Below are positions 9,130-18,358 of a stretch of DNA of 64,000 nt, piece by piece. Origin of the DNA: Haloprofundus salinisoli (GTDB taxonomy: Archaea > Halobacteriota > Halobacteria > Halobacteriales > Haloferacaceae); the NCBI RefSeq assembly GCF_020097815.1, contig NZ_CP083663.1, positions 806,001 to 870,000 on the forward strand, in the 5' to 3' direction. The number at the start of each line of letters is the position of its first letter. Position 1 is the stretch's first letter. The notes below the pieces were generated by a model that saw only the letters and a program-made list of their open reading frames with translations, did not search any database and had not been told where the DNA came from. The position numbers were made by a program, and so were the translations under genes.

Positions 9130-9555
9130 TCACTCCGCCCACGTCCACCGCGAGTCGAGCACGTACCGGTAGATGCCGCTGAGGACGATTGCGATGCCGT
9201 TGGCGAGTAGATACGGAACGCCTCCCCACGTGACCAACCCGTAGAGGATGCCGAGTTGGATCGGAATCGCGCTCCCGCGGACGAGGTTCGTCTTCACCAG
9301 TCCGGAGAGAAACGCGTTCATCCCGGTGTTCTGAAACGCCTGAAACGTCCACGCGTTGTTCAACACGTACTGGAAGACGATGGTTATCTCGATGGCGATG
9401 GCGGCCGCGACCAGGTAGTTCACCCCGCCCTGTTCGACGAACAGCCACAGCAACACCAGCTGAACGCCCGCGGCCACCGCGCCGACGATGACGAATCGGC
9501 GCAGGCGGACGGCGATGGGGCTCTCGACGAGGGCCCGCAGCAGCGCTCGGACCAT
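9130..9555 (-). CDS. GtrA family membrane protein
   Basis: 141 residues with four membrane helices and the GtrA signature: FVIVGAVAAGVQL near the start, YVLNNAWTFQ in the middle, and YRYVLDSRWTW at the end. GtrA-like proteins are thought to help move lipid-linked sugars across the membrane and often accompany glycosyltransferases. It begins three bases after the sulfatase-like gene on the same strand, so the two are co-transcribed. This suggests both act on the same surface or lipid-linked substrate. Confidence 0.92.
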   Translation of the reverse strand: MVRALLRALVESPIAVRLRRFVIVGAVAAGVQLVLLWLFVEQGGVNYLVAAAIAIEITIVFQYVLNNAWTFQAFQNTGMNAFLSGLVKTNLVRGSAIPIQLGILYGLVTWGGVPYLLANGIAIVLSGIYRYVLDSRWTWAE

Positions 9556-9558
9556 CGG

Positions 9559-11004
9559 TTATCGGTATCCGAGCGCGGAGAGGCGGGTTTCGACGGCGTC
9601 GTCCACGGCGTCGGCCCCGGACGCGTCGTCGGATACGCCCTCGTCCGTTTCGGTGAGCAGCTCGGCGTGTTCGCGCACCGGTTGACGGAGCCGAGCGATG
9701 ACCGATTCGTCCTCCGGTGTCGGGGCGACCGTGCGATCGGTCTCCTGGTCGGGGTCGGTCGGTCGGTGATACAGTTCCTGCGCGCCGGTCTCGGTGTTCT
9801 CGATGTAGGTCCACTCTCGCGTCCGCGCGCTCACGAGCAGGTCGCCGTCGCCGAGACTCCGCGGAATCGGCTGCTGGGTCACATCGTCGCCGCGGACGGC
9901 GACGGAGACCACGGGGTCGGCGTCGGGGTGCGCACCGTCGACGACGCTCGAAACGAGACTCTCACCGGCCCACTCCGCCGGCGGGTCGACGCCGAAGAGG
10001 TCGCAGACCGTCGGCGGGACGGCGTCGAGGCCGACGTGCCCGTCGATGCGCCGAGCGTCCGCGCCGGGAACGTCGACCACGAGCGGGACGTGGATGAGTT
10101 CGTCGTAGAGCTTCGGATAGTGTGCGAGGTGGCCGTGTTCCTGGAACTCCTCGCCGTGGTCGCCGGCGACGACGACGGCCGTTTCGTCGCGGTGGCCCGC
10201 CGCGTCGAGACTGTCGAGGAGGCGGCCGATGCTCGCGTCGACCTGTCTGACCGCCCCCTGATACAGCGTCCGGAGGTCCGAGAGCGTTCGGTCGCCGACC
10301 TCCCAGCCGAGGCCGGTGCGGGTGTGCGCGAGGAGCATCCGGTGGGTGCCGAACATCGCAGAGGAGACTTCGCGGATGTAGCGCGGCGCGGGGACGTACG
10401 GCGTGTGTGCGTCCATGTAGTGAATCCACAGAAAGAACGGTTCGTCGGCGTTCTCGACGAACGACGTCGCCGTCTGTTCGGCGTCGAGCATGCGCGAGGT
10501 GTCCAGAAACGGCTTGTCGGTGCCGCCGCCTCGCAGCTGCGAAGAGAGGCGGCGAAACGGCGAAGCCGCCAGCTGCAGCCACCCCTCGACGGTCGGGTGG
10601 GCGGCGAGATATCGGCTGTATCGGTCCGACCCGACGTCCGCGACGAACGGTTCGAACTCCTCGAACCCCTCGTCGTACCCCCAGTGTTCGGTGAGAAACC
10701 CGTTGGCGGCGTTGAACCCGGCCGTCTCGACGCCCGCCTCCGAGAGCGTCCCGGCGAGCGTCGGCGACTCGCTCACGCCGATACGGCCCGTATCCGCGAA
10801 CACGGGACGGGAGGCGAGCAGTCCGGGGAACGAAAACGGCGTCCAGTTCCCCGTCGCAAACGCGTTCTCGAACACCGTCCCTCGGTCGGCCAAGTCCTGC
10901 AGTACGGGTGTGTGACGGTCGGAGTCGTACGGGCCGACCGCATCCGCGCGAAGCGAATCGACCGTCACGAGTACCACGTTGGAGATGTCGGCGTGTGTCG
11001 TCAT
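9559..11004 (-). CDS. Sulfatase/phosphotransferase-superfamily protein
   Basis: 481 residues of the alkaline-phosphatase superfamily. Metal ligands are recognisable in VTVDSLRAD (D16), WIHYMDAHTPY and VVAGDHGEEFQEHG. The usual formylglycine motif C-x-P-x-R is replaced by W54-T55-P-F-S, so the nucleophile would be Thr55 as in phosphoglycerol or phosphoethanolamine transferases. There is no signal peptide or membrane helix. It is co-directional with the GtrA gene three bases on. The reaction could be transfer or hydrolysis of a phosphate or sulfate ester on a glycan. The name sulfatase should be treated with caution. Confidence 0.88.
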   Translation of the reverse strand: MTTHADISNVVLVTVDSLRADAVGPYDSDRHTPVLQDLADRGTVFENAFATGNWTPFSFPGLLASRPVFADTGRIGVSESPTLAGTLSEAGVETAGFNAANGFLTEHWGYDEGFEEFEPFVADVGSDRYSRYLAAHPTVEGWLQLAASPFRRLSSQLRGGGTDKPFLDTSRMLDAEQTATSFVENADEPFFLWIHYMDAHTPYVPAPRYIREVSSAMFGTHRMLLAHTRTGLGWEVGDRTLSDLRTLYQGAVRQVDASIGRLLDSLDAAGHRDETAVVVAGDHGEEFQEHGHLAHYPKLYDELIHVPLVVDVPGADARRIDGHVGLDAVPPTVCDLFGVDPPAEWAGESLVSSVVDGAHPDADPVVSVAVRGDDVTQQPIPRSLGDGDLLVSARTREWTYIENTETGAQELYHRPTDPDQETDRTVAPTPEDESVIARLRQPVREHAELLTETDEGVSDDASGADAVDDAVETRLSALGYR

Positions 11005-11242
11005 GGGTAGCGAGCCGTCTTGCCACAGACTGACGCCGCTTCGAGCACCGCCGGACGAGGTCGTCGCACTCCACGCGAGACGGTCCAGTCAGTGTCGAGA
11101 AGCCGTATGCGTCAGTACCGGCCCGTGTCTACGCGGGTCACCCCCGTCACAGTTTCGGTTTCCAGAGTTCGTCGTGACGTGGGCGCGACCGCTCGACGCC
11201 GACAGATTCCAGGCGACGGCCTCACGCTCGACGGGGGACGGG

Positions 11243-11950
11243 TCAGACGTCTCCGTCGTCGGATGCTCGCGCACTCGGCGAGGCGACGACGTCTACCCCC
11301 GGACTGTAGTACCGAATCGGTTCGTCGTCGGGGCGAGCGAACCCGTTGGCCCGAGACAGCGTGTCCGTTTCGACCGTCGCCGCCGCCGGATACAGCGTCC
11401 ACGAGTCGTGGTCGATGTCGGTGTACCGAACGGTCCCGTCCGACGCTTCCGTGTAGAACCGATACCGCTCGGTCAGAAACGCCGCCAGCGGGTCGTCGGA
11501 CGAGGAGAACGGTTCGCCCGTCGGCCAGTACGTCGCCCGGTAGTGGGCGGGTCTGTCGCCGGGGTGGAGTCGACGGCTCCGGAACCGAACCCGGTCGCCG
11601 TCCGGTTCGAGCGAGATTCGCGCGTAGTAGTACGGGAGTCGGTGAAACAGGCGCGCGCCGAGCACGCTCAGAATCCCCTGCGCGTCGAGACTGAAGAAGT
11701 ACACTGCCGGGTTGCCGTCGTAGGTGACGTACGTCCGGATGTTCAGCTCCGGCAGCGGAAGACCCAGCCGTCGAGGAACCCCCTTCGGTCTGACGTTCAC
11801 GTTCATAAACGGTATCACCGAGAGCCACCCGGAGCCGTCGTACTCGTCGACGGCGAGCGATTCGGGGAGGAGGGCGGCGAGGCGGTCGGAGTCGACGCGC
11901 CAATTCTCGAACAGAAGATGCCGCCACCCCATCGCCAGCGGGAGTACCAT
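11243..11950 (-). CDS. DUF2071 (YqjF-like) protein
   Basis: 235 residues matching the DUF2071 pattern from start to end: WRHLLFENWRVD, LLPESLAVDEYDGSGWLSVIPF, the proline- and leucine-rich LGLPLPELNIRTYV, then GVYFFSLDA-like and AHYRATY blocks. The family resembles acetoacetate-decarboxylase-like folds; its function is unknown. A TATA-like TTTACT about 27 bases before the ATG suggests a leaderless transcript. The 238 bases between this gene's end and the sulfatase-like gene hold nothing I can name. Confidence 0.88.
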   Translation of the reverse strand: MVLPLAMGWRHLLFENWRVDSDRLAALLPESLAVDEYDGSGWLSVIPFMNVNVRPKGVPRRLGLPLPELNIRTYVTYDGNPAVYFFSLDAQGILSVLGARLFHRLPYYYARISLEPDGDRVRFRSRRLHPGDRPAHYRATYWPTGEPFSSSDDPLAAFLTERYRFYTEASDGTVRYTDIDHDSWTLYPAAATVETDTLSRANGFARPDDEPIRYYSPGVDVVASPSARASDDGDV

Positions 11951-12141
11951 ATTCGTACTACGTATCGAGGCCAGTAAACTTCGGTGGGAGGAACGACTCC
12001 GGGCGGGCTGCGGACCGATAGCTCTCTCACAGGCTGCGAATCACCTACAATCACGTCACCTTCTCTTGGACACAACTGAGCGCCTGATTAGCAACTTTGA
12101 CGACATTTTACTAATTTCAAGAAAAGAAACACGGAGTAAAA

Positions 12142-12150
12142 TATTTATAT
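12142..12150 (+). promoter_or_regulatory. TATA box of the subtilase gene
   Basis: An AT-only stretch reading TATTTATAT in a local low-GC region. Its centre (about 12146) would place transcription start near 12172. That coincides with the GTG at 12171, 15 bases inside the ATG at 12156, so the in-vivo start of the protease may be this GTG. Confidence 0.65.
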
Positions 12151-12155
12151 GCCGT

Positions 12156-13601
12156 ATGGAACCATCTACCGTGACTCAGCATAACAGGCGGTCGTTTCTG
12201 AAGTTCACCGGCACAGCACTCGGCGGCCTCGCACTCGGCGCGGGAACCGCAGCAGGCGCGACGGGAGCGGACGAGCGGTTCCTCGTCGACCTGCGGGAGG
12301 TCTCGCGCGCGGAGCTTTCGGCCGACGTCGAGATCATCCACGACCTCTCGGAGGTCGACCTGCTGGTCGCCCGCGGCGACGCCGCGGCCGTCGGCGGGGC
12401 GACGGCGACGATACCGGACCTCACGGTGTATCAGGCCAACGGCGGCGTCGCCGCGGAGGCCGACGGTCCCACCGCCAGCGGCGAGAGCGCGAGCCACAAC
12501 CACGACGGACCCGCGACGAACACCGAACTCCAGTGGGACAAGCGGGTCCAGAACGTCGGCGACCTGACCGACAGCCCCGGCGGCGGCGAGTTCATCCACG
12601 ACACGACGAAGGGCGCGGGTAGCCGCGTCGCCGTCGTCGACTCCGGCGTTTACGACGCGCACCCGGACCTCGCCGACGTCGTCAACCCCGAGCTATCGGC
12701 GAACTTCACGACCGACGGCCTGGACTTCCGCCCGAACGGGGCGGGCAGTCACGGCACCCACGTCGCCGGAACCATCGCGGCGACGAACAGCAACGACGGC
12801 CCCGCAGGCGGCGTCCTCGGCACCGCCCCGGAGACGGAACTGCTCTCGCTGCGCGTCTTCTCTGGCGTCGCTGGGGCGACGGGCGACACGCTCGCGGCGC
12901 TCGTCTACGCGGCCAATCAGGGCTGTGACGCCGCCAACATCAGTCTCGGCTACCCGTATCCGTACGTCGACCCCGAGCAGTTCCCCGAACTGCTCGCCAT
13001 CCAGGAGGCGTACCGCCGCGTCGCCGAGTACGCCCGCTCGAAGGAGATGGTCATCGTCAACTCCGCCGGTAACGACGGCCTCGACATGGACGCCGAGGGC
13101 ATCCTGAGCCTCCCGACCGAAGTCGAGGGCATCTTCGGCGTCTCCGCCACCGGGCCCATCGGCTACGGTTGGGGCGACAAACACGACGACAACGAGGAGA
13201 AGTGGCTCCTCGGCAACCGCGTCGAAGAGGAGACGACGGACCCGGCGTTCTACACGAACTACGGCAGCGCCGTCGACGTCTCCGCTGCCGGCGGCGACGC
13301 CGACCTGGACGCGCTGAACGGCGGCGTCGAGGGCGCGGAGCGGGACCTCGTCTTCTCGACTGTCAACCTCGTCGCAGAGGACGGCTCCGTCGTCGCCGGC
13401 TACGGGTGGAAAGCCGGGACGTCGATGGCCGCACCACAGGTTTCAGGGGCCGTCGCGCTCGTCCGCTCGCTTCGACCCGACGCCAGCGCCGAGGAGGTCG
13501 AAGCGCTCATCCGAGAGACCGCCAGCAGCGTCGACGGTGACCAGACGTACCACGGCGCGGGCCACCTCGACCTGAAGCGGCTGGTGAAGGCCGCGCAGTA
13601 G
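12156..13601 (+). CDS. Tat-exported subtilisin-like serine protease (S8)
   Basis: 481 residues from the ATG at 12156 (476 from the GTG at 12171, which the TATA box favours). An RR-motif export signal (NRRSFLKFTG plus hydrophobic segment, 10-35) is followed by an inhibitor-like propeptide (about 42-95). The S8 catalytic domain has Asp162 (VVDSGVYDAHPD), His202 (GSHGTHVAGT), oxyanion Asn306 (NSAGND) and Ser423 (GTSMAAPQ). It resembles halolysins but ends soon after the catalytic domain, without their C-terminal extension. It should fold inside and act outside the cell. It is monocistronic. Confidence 0.95.
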   Translation: MEPSTVTQHNRRSFLKFTGTALGGLALGAGTAAGATGADERFLVDLREVSRAELSADVEIIHDLSEVDLLVARGDAAAVGGATATIPDLTVYQANGGVAAEADGPTASGESASHNHDGPATNTELQWDKRVQNVGDLTDSPGGGEFIHDTTKGAGSRVAVVDSGVYDAHPDLADVVNPELSANFTTDGLDFRPNGAGSHGTHVAGTIAATNSNDGPAGGVLGTAPETELLSLRVFSGVAGATGDTLAALVYAANQGCDAANISLGYPYPYVDPEQFPELLAIQEAYRRVAEYARSKEMVIVNSAGNDGLDMDAEGILSLPTEVEGIFGVSATGPIGYGWGDKHDDNEEKWLLGNRVEEETTDPAFYTNYGSAVDVSAAGGDADLDALNGGVEGAERDLVFSTVNLVAEDGSVVAGYGWKAGTSMAAPQVSGAVALVRSLRPDASAEEVEALIRETASSVDGDQTYHGAGHLDLKRLVKAAQ

Positions 13602-13604
13602 CCG

Positions 13605-13706
13605 AATCGACGGCCTCTCCGAAGCTACGGCCCCTCCGAATCGGCGGCCTCTCCGAAGCTACGACCGCTCCGAATCGATGCCCCCTCCGAAGCTACGACC
13701 GCTCGG
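13605..13706. repeat. Three tandem 34-bp repeats between convergent genes
   Basis: Three head-to-tail units of exactly 34 bases occupy 13605-13638, 13639-13672 and 13673-13706. Each contains CTCCGAAGCTACG, and unit differences are confined to about ten positions. They lie directly after the protease stop codon. The third unit covers the last codons and stop of the coiled-coil gene on the other strand, so the array looks like a duplication of that gene's 3' end. Confidence 0.9.
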
Positions 13707-13965
13707 GCTCCCCGTCGGGTCGGGCGTCCGACGACCTTTCGAGTGCTTCGACGCGGCGTTCGAGTTCGTCGACGCGGCGTCTGAGTTCCGGTCTGTCGTC
13801 GTTTTCGAGGACTTCGCGTTCGAGCCGTCTCACCCGGCGTATTAACCCGTCGAGCGGCCGCTCGGTTCGCTCCGGCGGAGCGCCGGCGAACTCCTCGGCC
13901 TCTGCGCCCAGCACGTGGTCTTCGAGCGCTCGCACCCGTCGCCTCAGTCGGTCTACGTCGCTCAT
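13693..13965 (-). CDS. Coiled-coil hypothetical protein, 90 aa
   Basis: It is almost wholly helical and highly charged, with two leucine/arginine heptad blocks (VDRLRRRVRALEDHVLG and a matching LIRRVRRLEREVLEN), then RRRVDELERRVEALER. It should form a homodimeric or oligomeric coiled coil. There is no membrane helix or known domain. Its stop codon lies inside the third unit of the neighbouring 34-bp tandem repeat. The function is unknown. Confidence 0.75.
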   Translation of the reverse strand: MSDVDRLRRRVRALEDHVLGAEAEEFAGAPPERTERPLDGLIRRVRRLEREVLENDDRPELRRRVDELERRVEALERSSDARPDGEPERS

Positions 13966-14120
13966 CGTAGCTCACGTACGTCCTCGCGTCGAATGTAGCC
14001 TCAGATTCGTCGGAGAGGCGGTAACTCAGCGTGACCGGGAGTGTCGACGCGGCAGCCCACGCGAGCCGCTCGTCGCCCCGTCTTCGAGTACCTGTTCGAC
14101 ACGAAGAATTTAAAACAGAA

Positions 14121-14128
14121 AAGGAGGT
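14121..14128 (+). promoter_or_regulatory. Strong Shine-Dalgarno site for the pilus ATPase gene
   Basis: AAGGAGGT lies 13 bases before the ATG at 14142, a near-perfect match to the 16S rRNA tail. It decides this start over an upstream ATG-like start at 14031. A TATA-like AATTTAAAA occurs at about 14107-14115. Such a site is notable in a genome where most mRNAs here look leaderless. Confidence 0.75.
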
Positions 14129-14141
14129 TAAATTCTCCAAA

Positions 14142-16460
14142 ATGTCGAACGAATCGGGTGCGGTGACCGACTCGACTCCGACGGCCGAGGCGGTCGTCAC
14201 CGGCGACGACGAGGCTGTCGGACCTGCCGAACCGCCGACGAACGCGCATGTCCCGCCGCCGCTCCCGCCGGACGACGGCGATGCGTGGTACGCACCCGCC
14301 GTGCGGACGCAGTACGAGGTGCATCCGGGCGTCGTCGCCACCATCGAGGAGAGGCGGGCGGGCTTTCACTACTCGATACGCGAACCGTCGCTCGGACCGC
14401 GCGGCGAGGCCGCCCTCGAACGCGTCCGCGAGCACTTCTCGTCGGTGAATCGGAGTCGTCCGCTCACGAGAGAAGGAGCGAAAGAGCAGGCCGAGCGTGG
14501 GCTACCACCGAAGTACGAGCGAGCGCTCGACCGTCTCCTCGACACGTCGTCCGCCGCGCGTCGCCGAGTCGACTACTTCGCGCTCTGCGAACTCCGGCTG
14601 TTCGACGACGTGACGCCGCTGGCGCTGGACGACCGCATCGACGTCGCCGACGTCGGCGGCGGGACGGCTGACTTGCTGGTCCACACCGACGACTACGCGC
14701 CCGCGACCACGACGTTCACCGCCGACGCGGCGTTCGTCGACCGAGTCGCCGGCGAGCGACTCACCCGCTACGAGGTGCCGTTCTGCGGCTTCGGCGTCGA
14801 AGTGGTCGTCTACCGCGAGCGCGTGCTCGGCAACGACCGCTTCACGACCAAGTACGCCGTCTGCGAACCGGACTTGCTGCCCGGCGACGAGGCGCTCATC
14901 GACGAGTGCCGCGAGCGCATCTGGGAGGCGAACGTCGACGGCGTCGTCGAGGACCGACAGACGTTCGTCCGCGAGCGCGCGCGGCAGTTCCTCTCACGTC
15001 GTCTCACCGCGCGAAACACGCGGGCGTGGCTCGACGCGACGAGCTACCGGCTCAAGAACGCGCTCGCGGAGTACGGCCTCGCCGTGCCGCCGGTCGACAG
15101 TCGGTACGCCTCGGACCGCCTCGACGACCTGGTGTACTACGTGCTCCGCGACTACGTCGGCGAGGGAATCCTGACCGTCCCGCTGCGCGACCCGCACCTC
15201 GAAGACATCGAAGCCAACCGCGTCGGCGAGCGAGTGAAAGTCGTCCCGCGGGCGGACGTGACCGCCGACACCCGCATCCCGACGAACCTCACCTTCGAAG
15301 ACGAGACGAGTTTCGTCAACGTCGTCGTCCAACTCGCCGCCAGCGACGGCACCGAACTCAACGGCAGCTCGCCCAGCGCGAAGGTGAACCTCGACGTGCC
15401 GAACGTCGAGGAGACGATTCGCTGCGCCGTCGCGCTCCCTGTCATCTCCGAGGGCGGCCCCCACGTCTCGGTTCGGAAACAGTCGCCGGACACGATGACG
15501 CCCGTCGACCTGGTCGACCGCGACGCCCTCTCGACCGAGTTGGTGACGCTGCTGTGGATGCTGTACGAACACCACGGCGTCGTCCTCTTCTCGGGACCGA
15601 CCGGCGTCGGAAAGACGACGTTGATGAACGCACACATGCCGTTTATCCCGTTCGACGAGCGGCCCATCAGCATCGACGAAGGCTCCCGCGAAGTGAACCT
15701 CCCGCACGAGACGGGCGTCTCGCTGACGACGCGCGACCACGAGAGCGAGTACAAGCGCGTCACCATGGCGGATCTGATGACCGAGACGAACTACCTGAAC
15801 CCGGACGTCGAGGTCATCGCCGAGATAAACACGCCCGCCTCCTTCGAGACGTTCGCGGAGACGCTCAACACGGGTCACGGCGTCATCGGCACCACCCACG
15901 CCGAGGACGTCGAGAGCCTCGTCAACCGCGTCGTCGAACAGGGACTGCCGGCGTATCTCCTGCGCGAACTGGATCTGGTCGTCTTCCCGCGCCGCGTCGA
16001 CGGCGAACGCTACGTCGGTGACGTGGTCGAACTCCTCACCGAGTCGGAGTACGAGGCGCTGCGCGAACGCGGCGTCGACGACTGTGGCGTCGTCGAGAAG
16101 GAAGAGTCCAAAATCCACTGGAACCGCGTCGCCTGGCGCGGCACCGACGGCGAGTTCGACCTCGATTACCGCCACCCGCAACTCGGTGACGACGCGCGCC
16201 ACGTCGGTTTCCGGGCGTTCGGCCGACTCGCCGAGCGGACCGACAGGGAAGCCGAAGCGGTCGAGGCCGAGTTCCACCGAAAACACCGATACGTCCAGTA
16301 TCTCTGCCAGGACGGCGTCGAGGACTTCGAGACGCTGTTCGCCTTCCTCGCGGACCTCCGGACCGACGAGGCGGCGACGGTCGAACGCGCGACGCACGCG
16401 GTGGCCGACGGCGGAGCGGACGCTCGAACGGAGCGCGCAGACGAGGAGGACTCGGGATGA
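14142..16460 (+). CDS. Type II/IV secretion (archaeal pilus) ATPase
   Basis: 772 residues. A long N-terminal region (1-about 300), specific to haloarchaeal pilus ATPases, precedes the motor domain. Walker A is GPTGVGKTT (485-493), the Asp box lies near ISIDEGSREVNLP and the His box near GVIGTTHAED. The hexameric ATPase powers assembly of type IV pilus-like fibres through the TadC-like membrane partner encoded next. It is the first gene of a seven-gene operon in which every junction overlaps. The start is fixed by the AAGGAGGT site upstream. Confidence 0.95.
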   Translation: MSNESGAVTDSTPTAEAVVTGDDEAVGPAEPPTNAHVPPPLPPDDGDAWYAPAVRTQYEVHPGVVATIEERRAGFHYSIREPSLGPRGEAALERVREHFSSVNRSRPLTREGAKEQAERGLPPKYERALDRLLDTSSAARRRVDYFALCELRLFDDVTPLALDDRIDVADVGGGTADLLVHTDDYAPATTTFTADAAFVDRVAGERLTRYEVPFCGFGVEVVVYRERVLGNDRFTTKYAVCEPDLLPGDEALIDECRERIWEANVDGVVEDRQTFVRERARQFLSRRLTARNTRAWLDATSYRLKNALAEYGLAVPPVDSRYASDRLDDLVYYVLRDYVGEGILTVPLRDPHLEDIEANRVGERVKVVPRADVTADTRIPTNLTFEDETSFVNVVVQLAASDGTELNGSSPSAKVNLDVPNVEETIRCAVALPVISEGGPHVSVRKQSPDTMTPVDLVDRDALSTELVTLLWMLYEHHGVVLFSGPTGVGKTTLMNAHMPFIPFDERPISIDEGSREVNLPHETGVSLTTRDHESEYKRVTMADLMTETNYLNPDVEVIAEINTPASFETFAETLNTGHGVIGTTHAEDVESLVNRVVEQGLPAYLLRELDLVVFPRRVDGERYVGDVVELLTESEYEALRERGVDDCGVVEKEESKIHWNRVAWRGTDGEFDLDYRHPQLGDDARHVGFRAFGRLAERTDREAEAVEAEFHRKHRYVQYLCQDGVEDFETLFAFLADLRTDEAATVERATHAVADGGADARTERADEEDSG

Positions 16461-18358
16461 GCGTGCGCTCGACGCCGTCGCGAGGCGGACATACCCTCTC
16501 GGTCCCCGACAGAGCACTGTACGCGCTGTTCGCTAGGCACGCCGACGCGCGACGCCACGTCGGCGACCGGCGGCACTACCGTGGCACCGACATGCGAGTC
16601 AGTTTCGACGTGTTCCTGGCGCGGGTGTACGGCGTCTCGTGGCTCCTCGGTGCGGCGCTGGCCGCGCCGACGTTTCTCGTGTTGACCGCCCTGGATGCGA
16701 ACGCCGTCGACGCTATTGCGGGCGTCGTCGAGGCCGCGACACCGTTTCTCGCGGTCGGGGCCCTTCCAGTACTCTCGCGGGCGTCGCTCGCGGTCGGCGT
16801 CGCGTTCGTCGTCGGCGCGGGTGGCAAGCACGCGACGGTCCGCCTCGGCGGACTCTACCTGCGGTGGACGGCAGCGGCGCGGCGGTCCGGCATCGAACGG
16901 ACGCTCCCCGGCGCGGTGCGATATCTCCACGCGCTCTCTTCGGGTAGCGACAGTCAGCGGGCGATGCTCCGCAAGGTTGCCGACGGCGACGCCTACGGCG
17001 AGACGGCTGTCTCGATACGGAAGGCGCTCAACCGCGCCGCGCTCACCGGCAGCGTCGAGGAGGGACTTCGGCGCGTCGCCCGCGACACGCCGTCTCGTGA
17101 CCTGCTCGCGCCGTTTCTGCTCAAGTTCCGAGAGCACGCGAGTCAGGGCTCGGACTCGCTGTCGAACTACCTGCGGATGGAGAGTCGGATGCTCGGCCAC
17201 CGGCGCGAGCGCGCCCGCCAGCGCGCGACCGGCTTTCTCGAACTCGTCGCCGAGCTGTTCATCGTCCTGCTCGTGATGCCGACGCTTTTGGTCATCGTCC
17301 TGACGGTGATGAGCGTGCTCGCGCCGGGGCTCTCCCAGCCGGTCTCGACGCCGCTCGGCGGCGTCTCGACGCGGGCGCTCGTCGTTTACGGCAGCGCCGC
17401 GTTCATCCTCGTCGTCGGCCTCGCCGCGAGCGCGCTCGTCTCCTCGCTGCGGCCGCCGGGACAGACCAACGGCTATCGTCTGCCGTCGAATCCGCTCGAA
17501 CTGCTGGCGGCGAGCGGACGCAATCCGGCCGCAGCGGCCGTTGTCGCCGTCGTTCCCGCGGGTGTCGCCGCGGCGCTGCTGTGGCGAAGCGGCGTCCACC
17601 CGTTGAACGTCGGCCTGCTGGGGTACGTCGCCTACGCGCTGCCCGTCGGTGCCGTCGCCGTCCGCCGGGCGAAGCTCGACGACGCCAAAGACAGGGAGAT
17701 ACAGGAGTTCGTCCACGCCGTCTCCGGCCACGTGAGTCTCGGGCGACCGTTTCCGGAGGCGGTCGAACTCGTCGCTCGCGACGTCGACCTCGGGGCGCTC
17801 GACCCCGACGTCGCCGATCTGGCGTTCAACCTCTCGCTGACGACGAACGCCGTGTCGGACGAAGGGCTACGTCCGGCGGCGCTCGACCGGTTCGTCGAGC
17901 GCGTCGGAACGCCGCTGGCCGCGCAGACGATGGGCCTCGTGACGGGCGCGCTCGACGCTGGAAGCGACGCGGAGGCGGTGTTCGACACGCTCCAGACCGA
18001 GATCGGGCGGCTCTACCACGACAAGCAGGCGCTCCGCTCGAACATGCTCGTCTACGTCGCCGTCGGGTGGACGACGGCGCTCCTGGTCGCGGGAATCGCC
18101 GTCGCGGTCAACAGCTACGTGCTCGACGGCTTCGCACAGTTGTCGACGCTGTCGGGCGGGACGGGCGCGACGCTCGACCCCGACGCTGTGCAACCGGCGC
18201 GGGACCGGTTCCGGTTCTACGCTGTCACGCAGGCGACGATGCTCGCCTCCGGGTGGTTCGCCGGAACGGCCAGTCGGAGTTGGTACGAGGCGTTGCTTCA
18301 CTCCGGGTCGTTAGTCGCCGTCTGCTACGGCATCTTCGCGGGGGCGGGGATGATATGA
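16457..18358 (+). CDS. TadC/PilC-like pilus assembly membrane protein (type II secretion F family)
   Basis: 633 residues with two T2SSF domains, each followed by membrane helices: helices at about 55-115, then ISTRALF-like helical segments, more helices at 260-330 and 350-395, and a last set at 530-630. Blocks such as ALSSGSDSQRAMLRKVADG and FVHAVSGHVSLGRPFPEAVEL are the duplicated cytoplasmic four-helix parts. It forms the inner-membrane platform for pilin assembly. The ATG overlaps the ATPase stop by four bases and its own stop overlaps the next gene, showing tight translational coupling. Confidence 0.94.
   Translation: MSVRSTPSRGGHTLSVPDRALYALFARHADARRHVGDRRHYRGTDMRVSFDVFLARVYGVSWLLGAALAAPTFLVLTALDANAVDAIAGVVEAATPFLAVGALPVLSRASLAVGVAFVVGAGGKHATVRLGGLYLRWTAAARRSGIERTLPGAVRYLHALSSGSDSQRAMLRKVADGDAYGETAVSIRKALNRAALTGSVEEGLRRVARDTPSRDLLAPFLLKFREHASQGSDSLSNYLRMESRMLGHRRERARQRATGFLELVAELFIVLLVMPTLLVIVLTVMSVLAPGLSQPVSTPLGGVSTRALVVYGSAAFILVVGLAASALVSSLRPPGQTNGYRLPSNPLELLAASGRNPAAAAVVAVVPAGVAAALLWRSGVHPLNVGLLGYVAYALPVGAVAVRRAKLDDAKDREIQEFVHAVSGHVSLGRPFPEAVELVARDVDLGALDPDVADLAFNLSLTTNAVSDEGLRPAALDRFVERVGTPLAAQTMGLVTGALDAGSDAEAVFDTLQTEIGRLYHDKQALRSNMLVYVAVGWTTALLVAGIAVAVNSYVLDGFAQLSTLSGGTGATLDPDAVQPARDRFRFYAVTQATMLASGWFAGTASRSWYEALLHSGSLVAVCYGIFAGAGMI

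Noticed and set aside
11724-12155. N-terminal extension of the subtilase frame
   Set aside because: It is antisense to the DUF2071 gene and precedes the TATA box; the twin-arginine signal must be at the N-terminus.
13605-13706. Tandem repeats considered as a CRISPR array
   Set aside because: The units are directly adjacent with no unique spacers, and no cas genes are nearby.
14640-14680. DVGGGTADLLV in the pilus ATPase, resembling an actin/Hsp70 phosphate-binding motif
   Set aside because: It lies in the family's usual N-terminal region, and no other actin-fold motifs are present.
14994-16517. 507-residue frame antisense to the pilus ATPase
   Set aside because: No motif; it exists only because third codon positions on the real strand are G or C.
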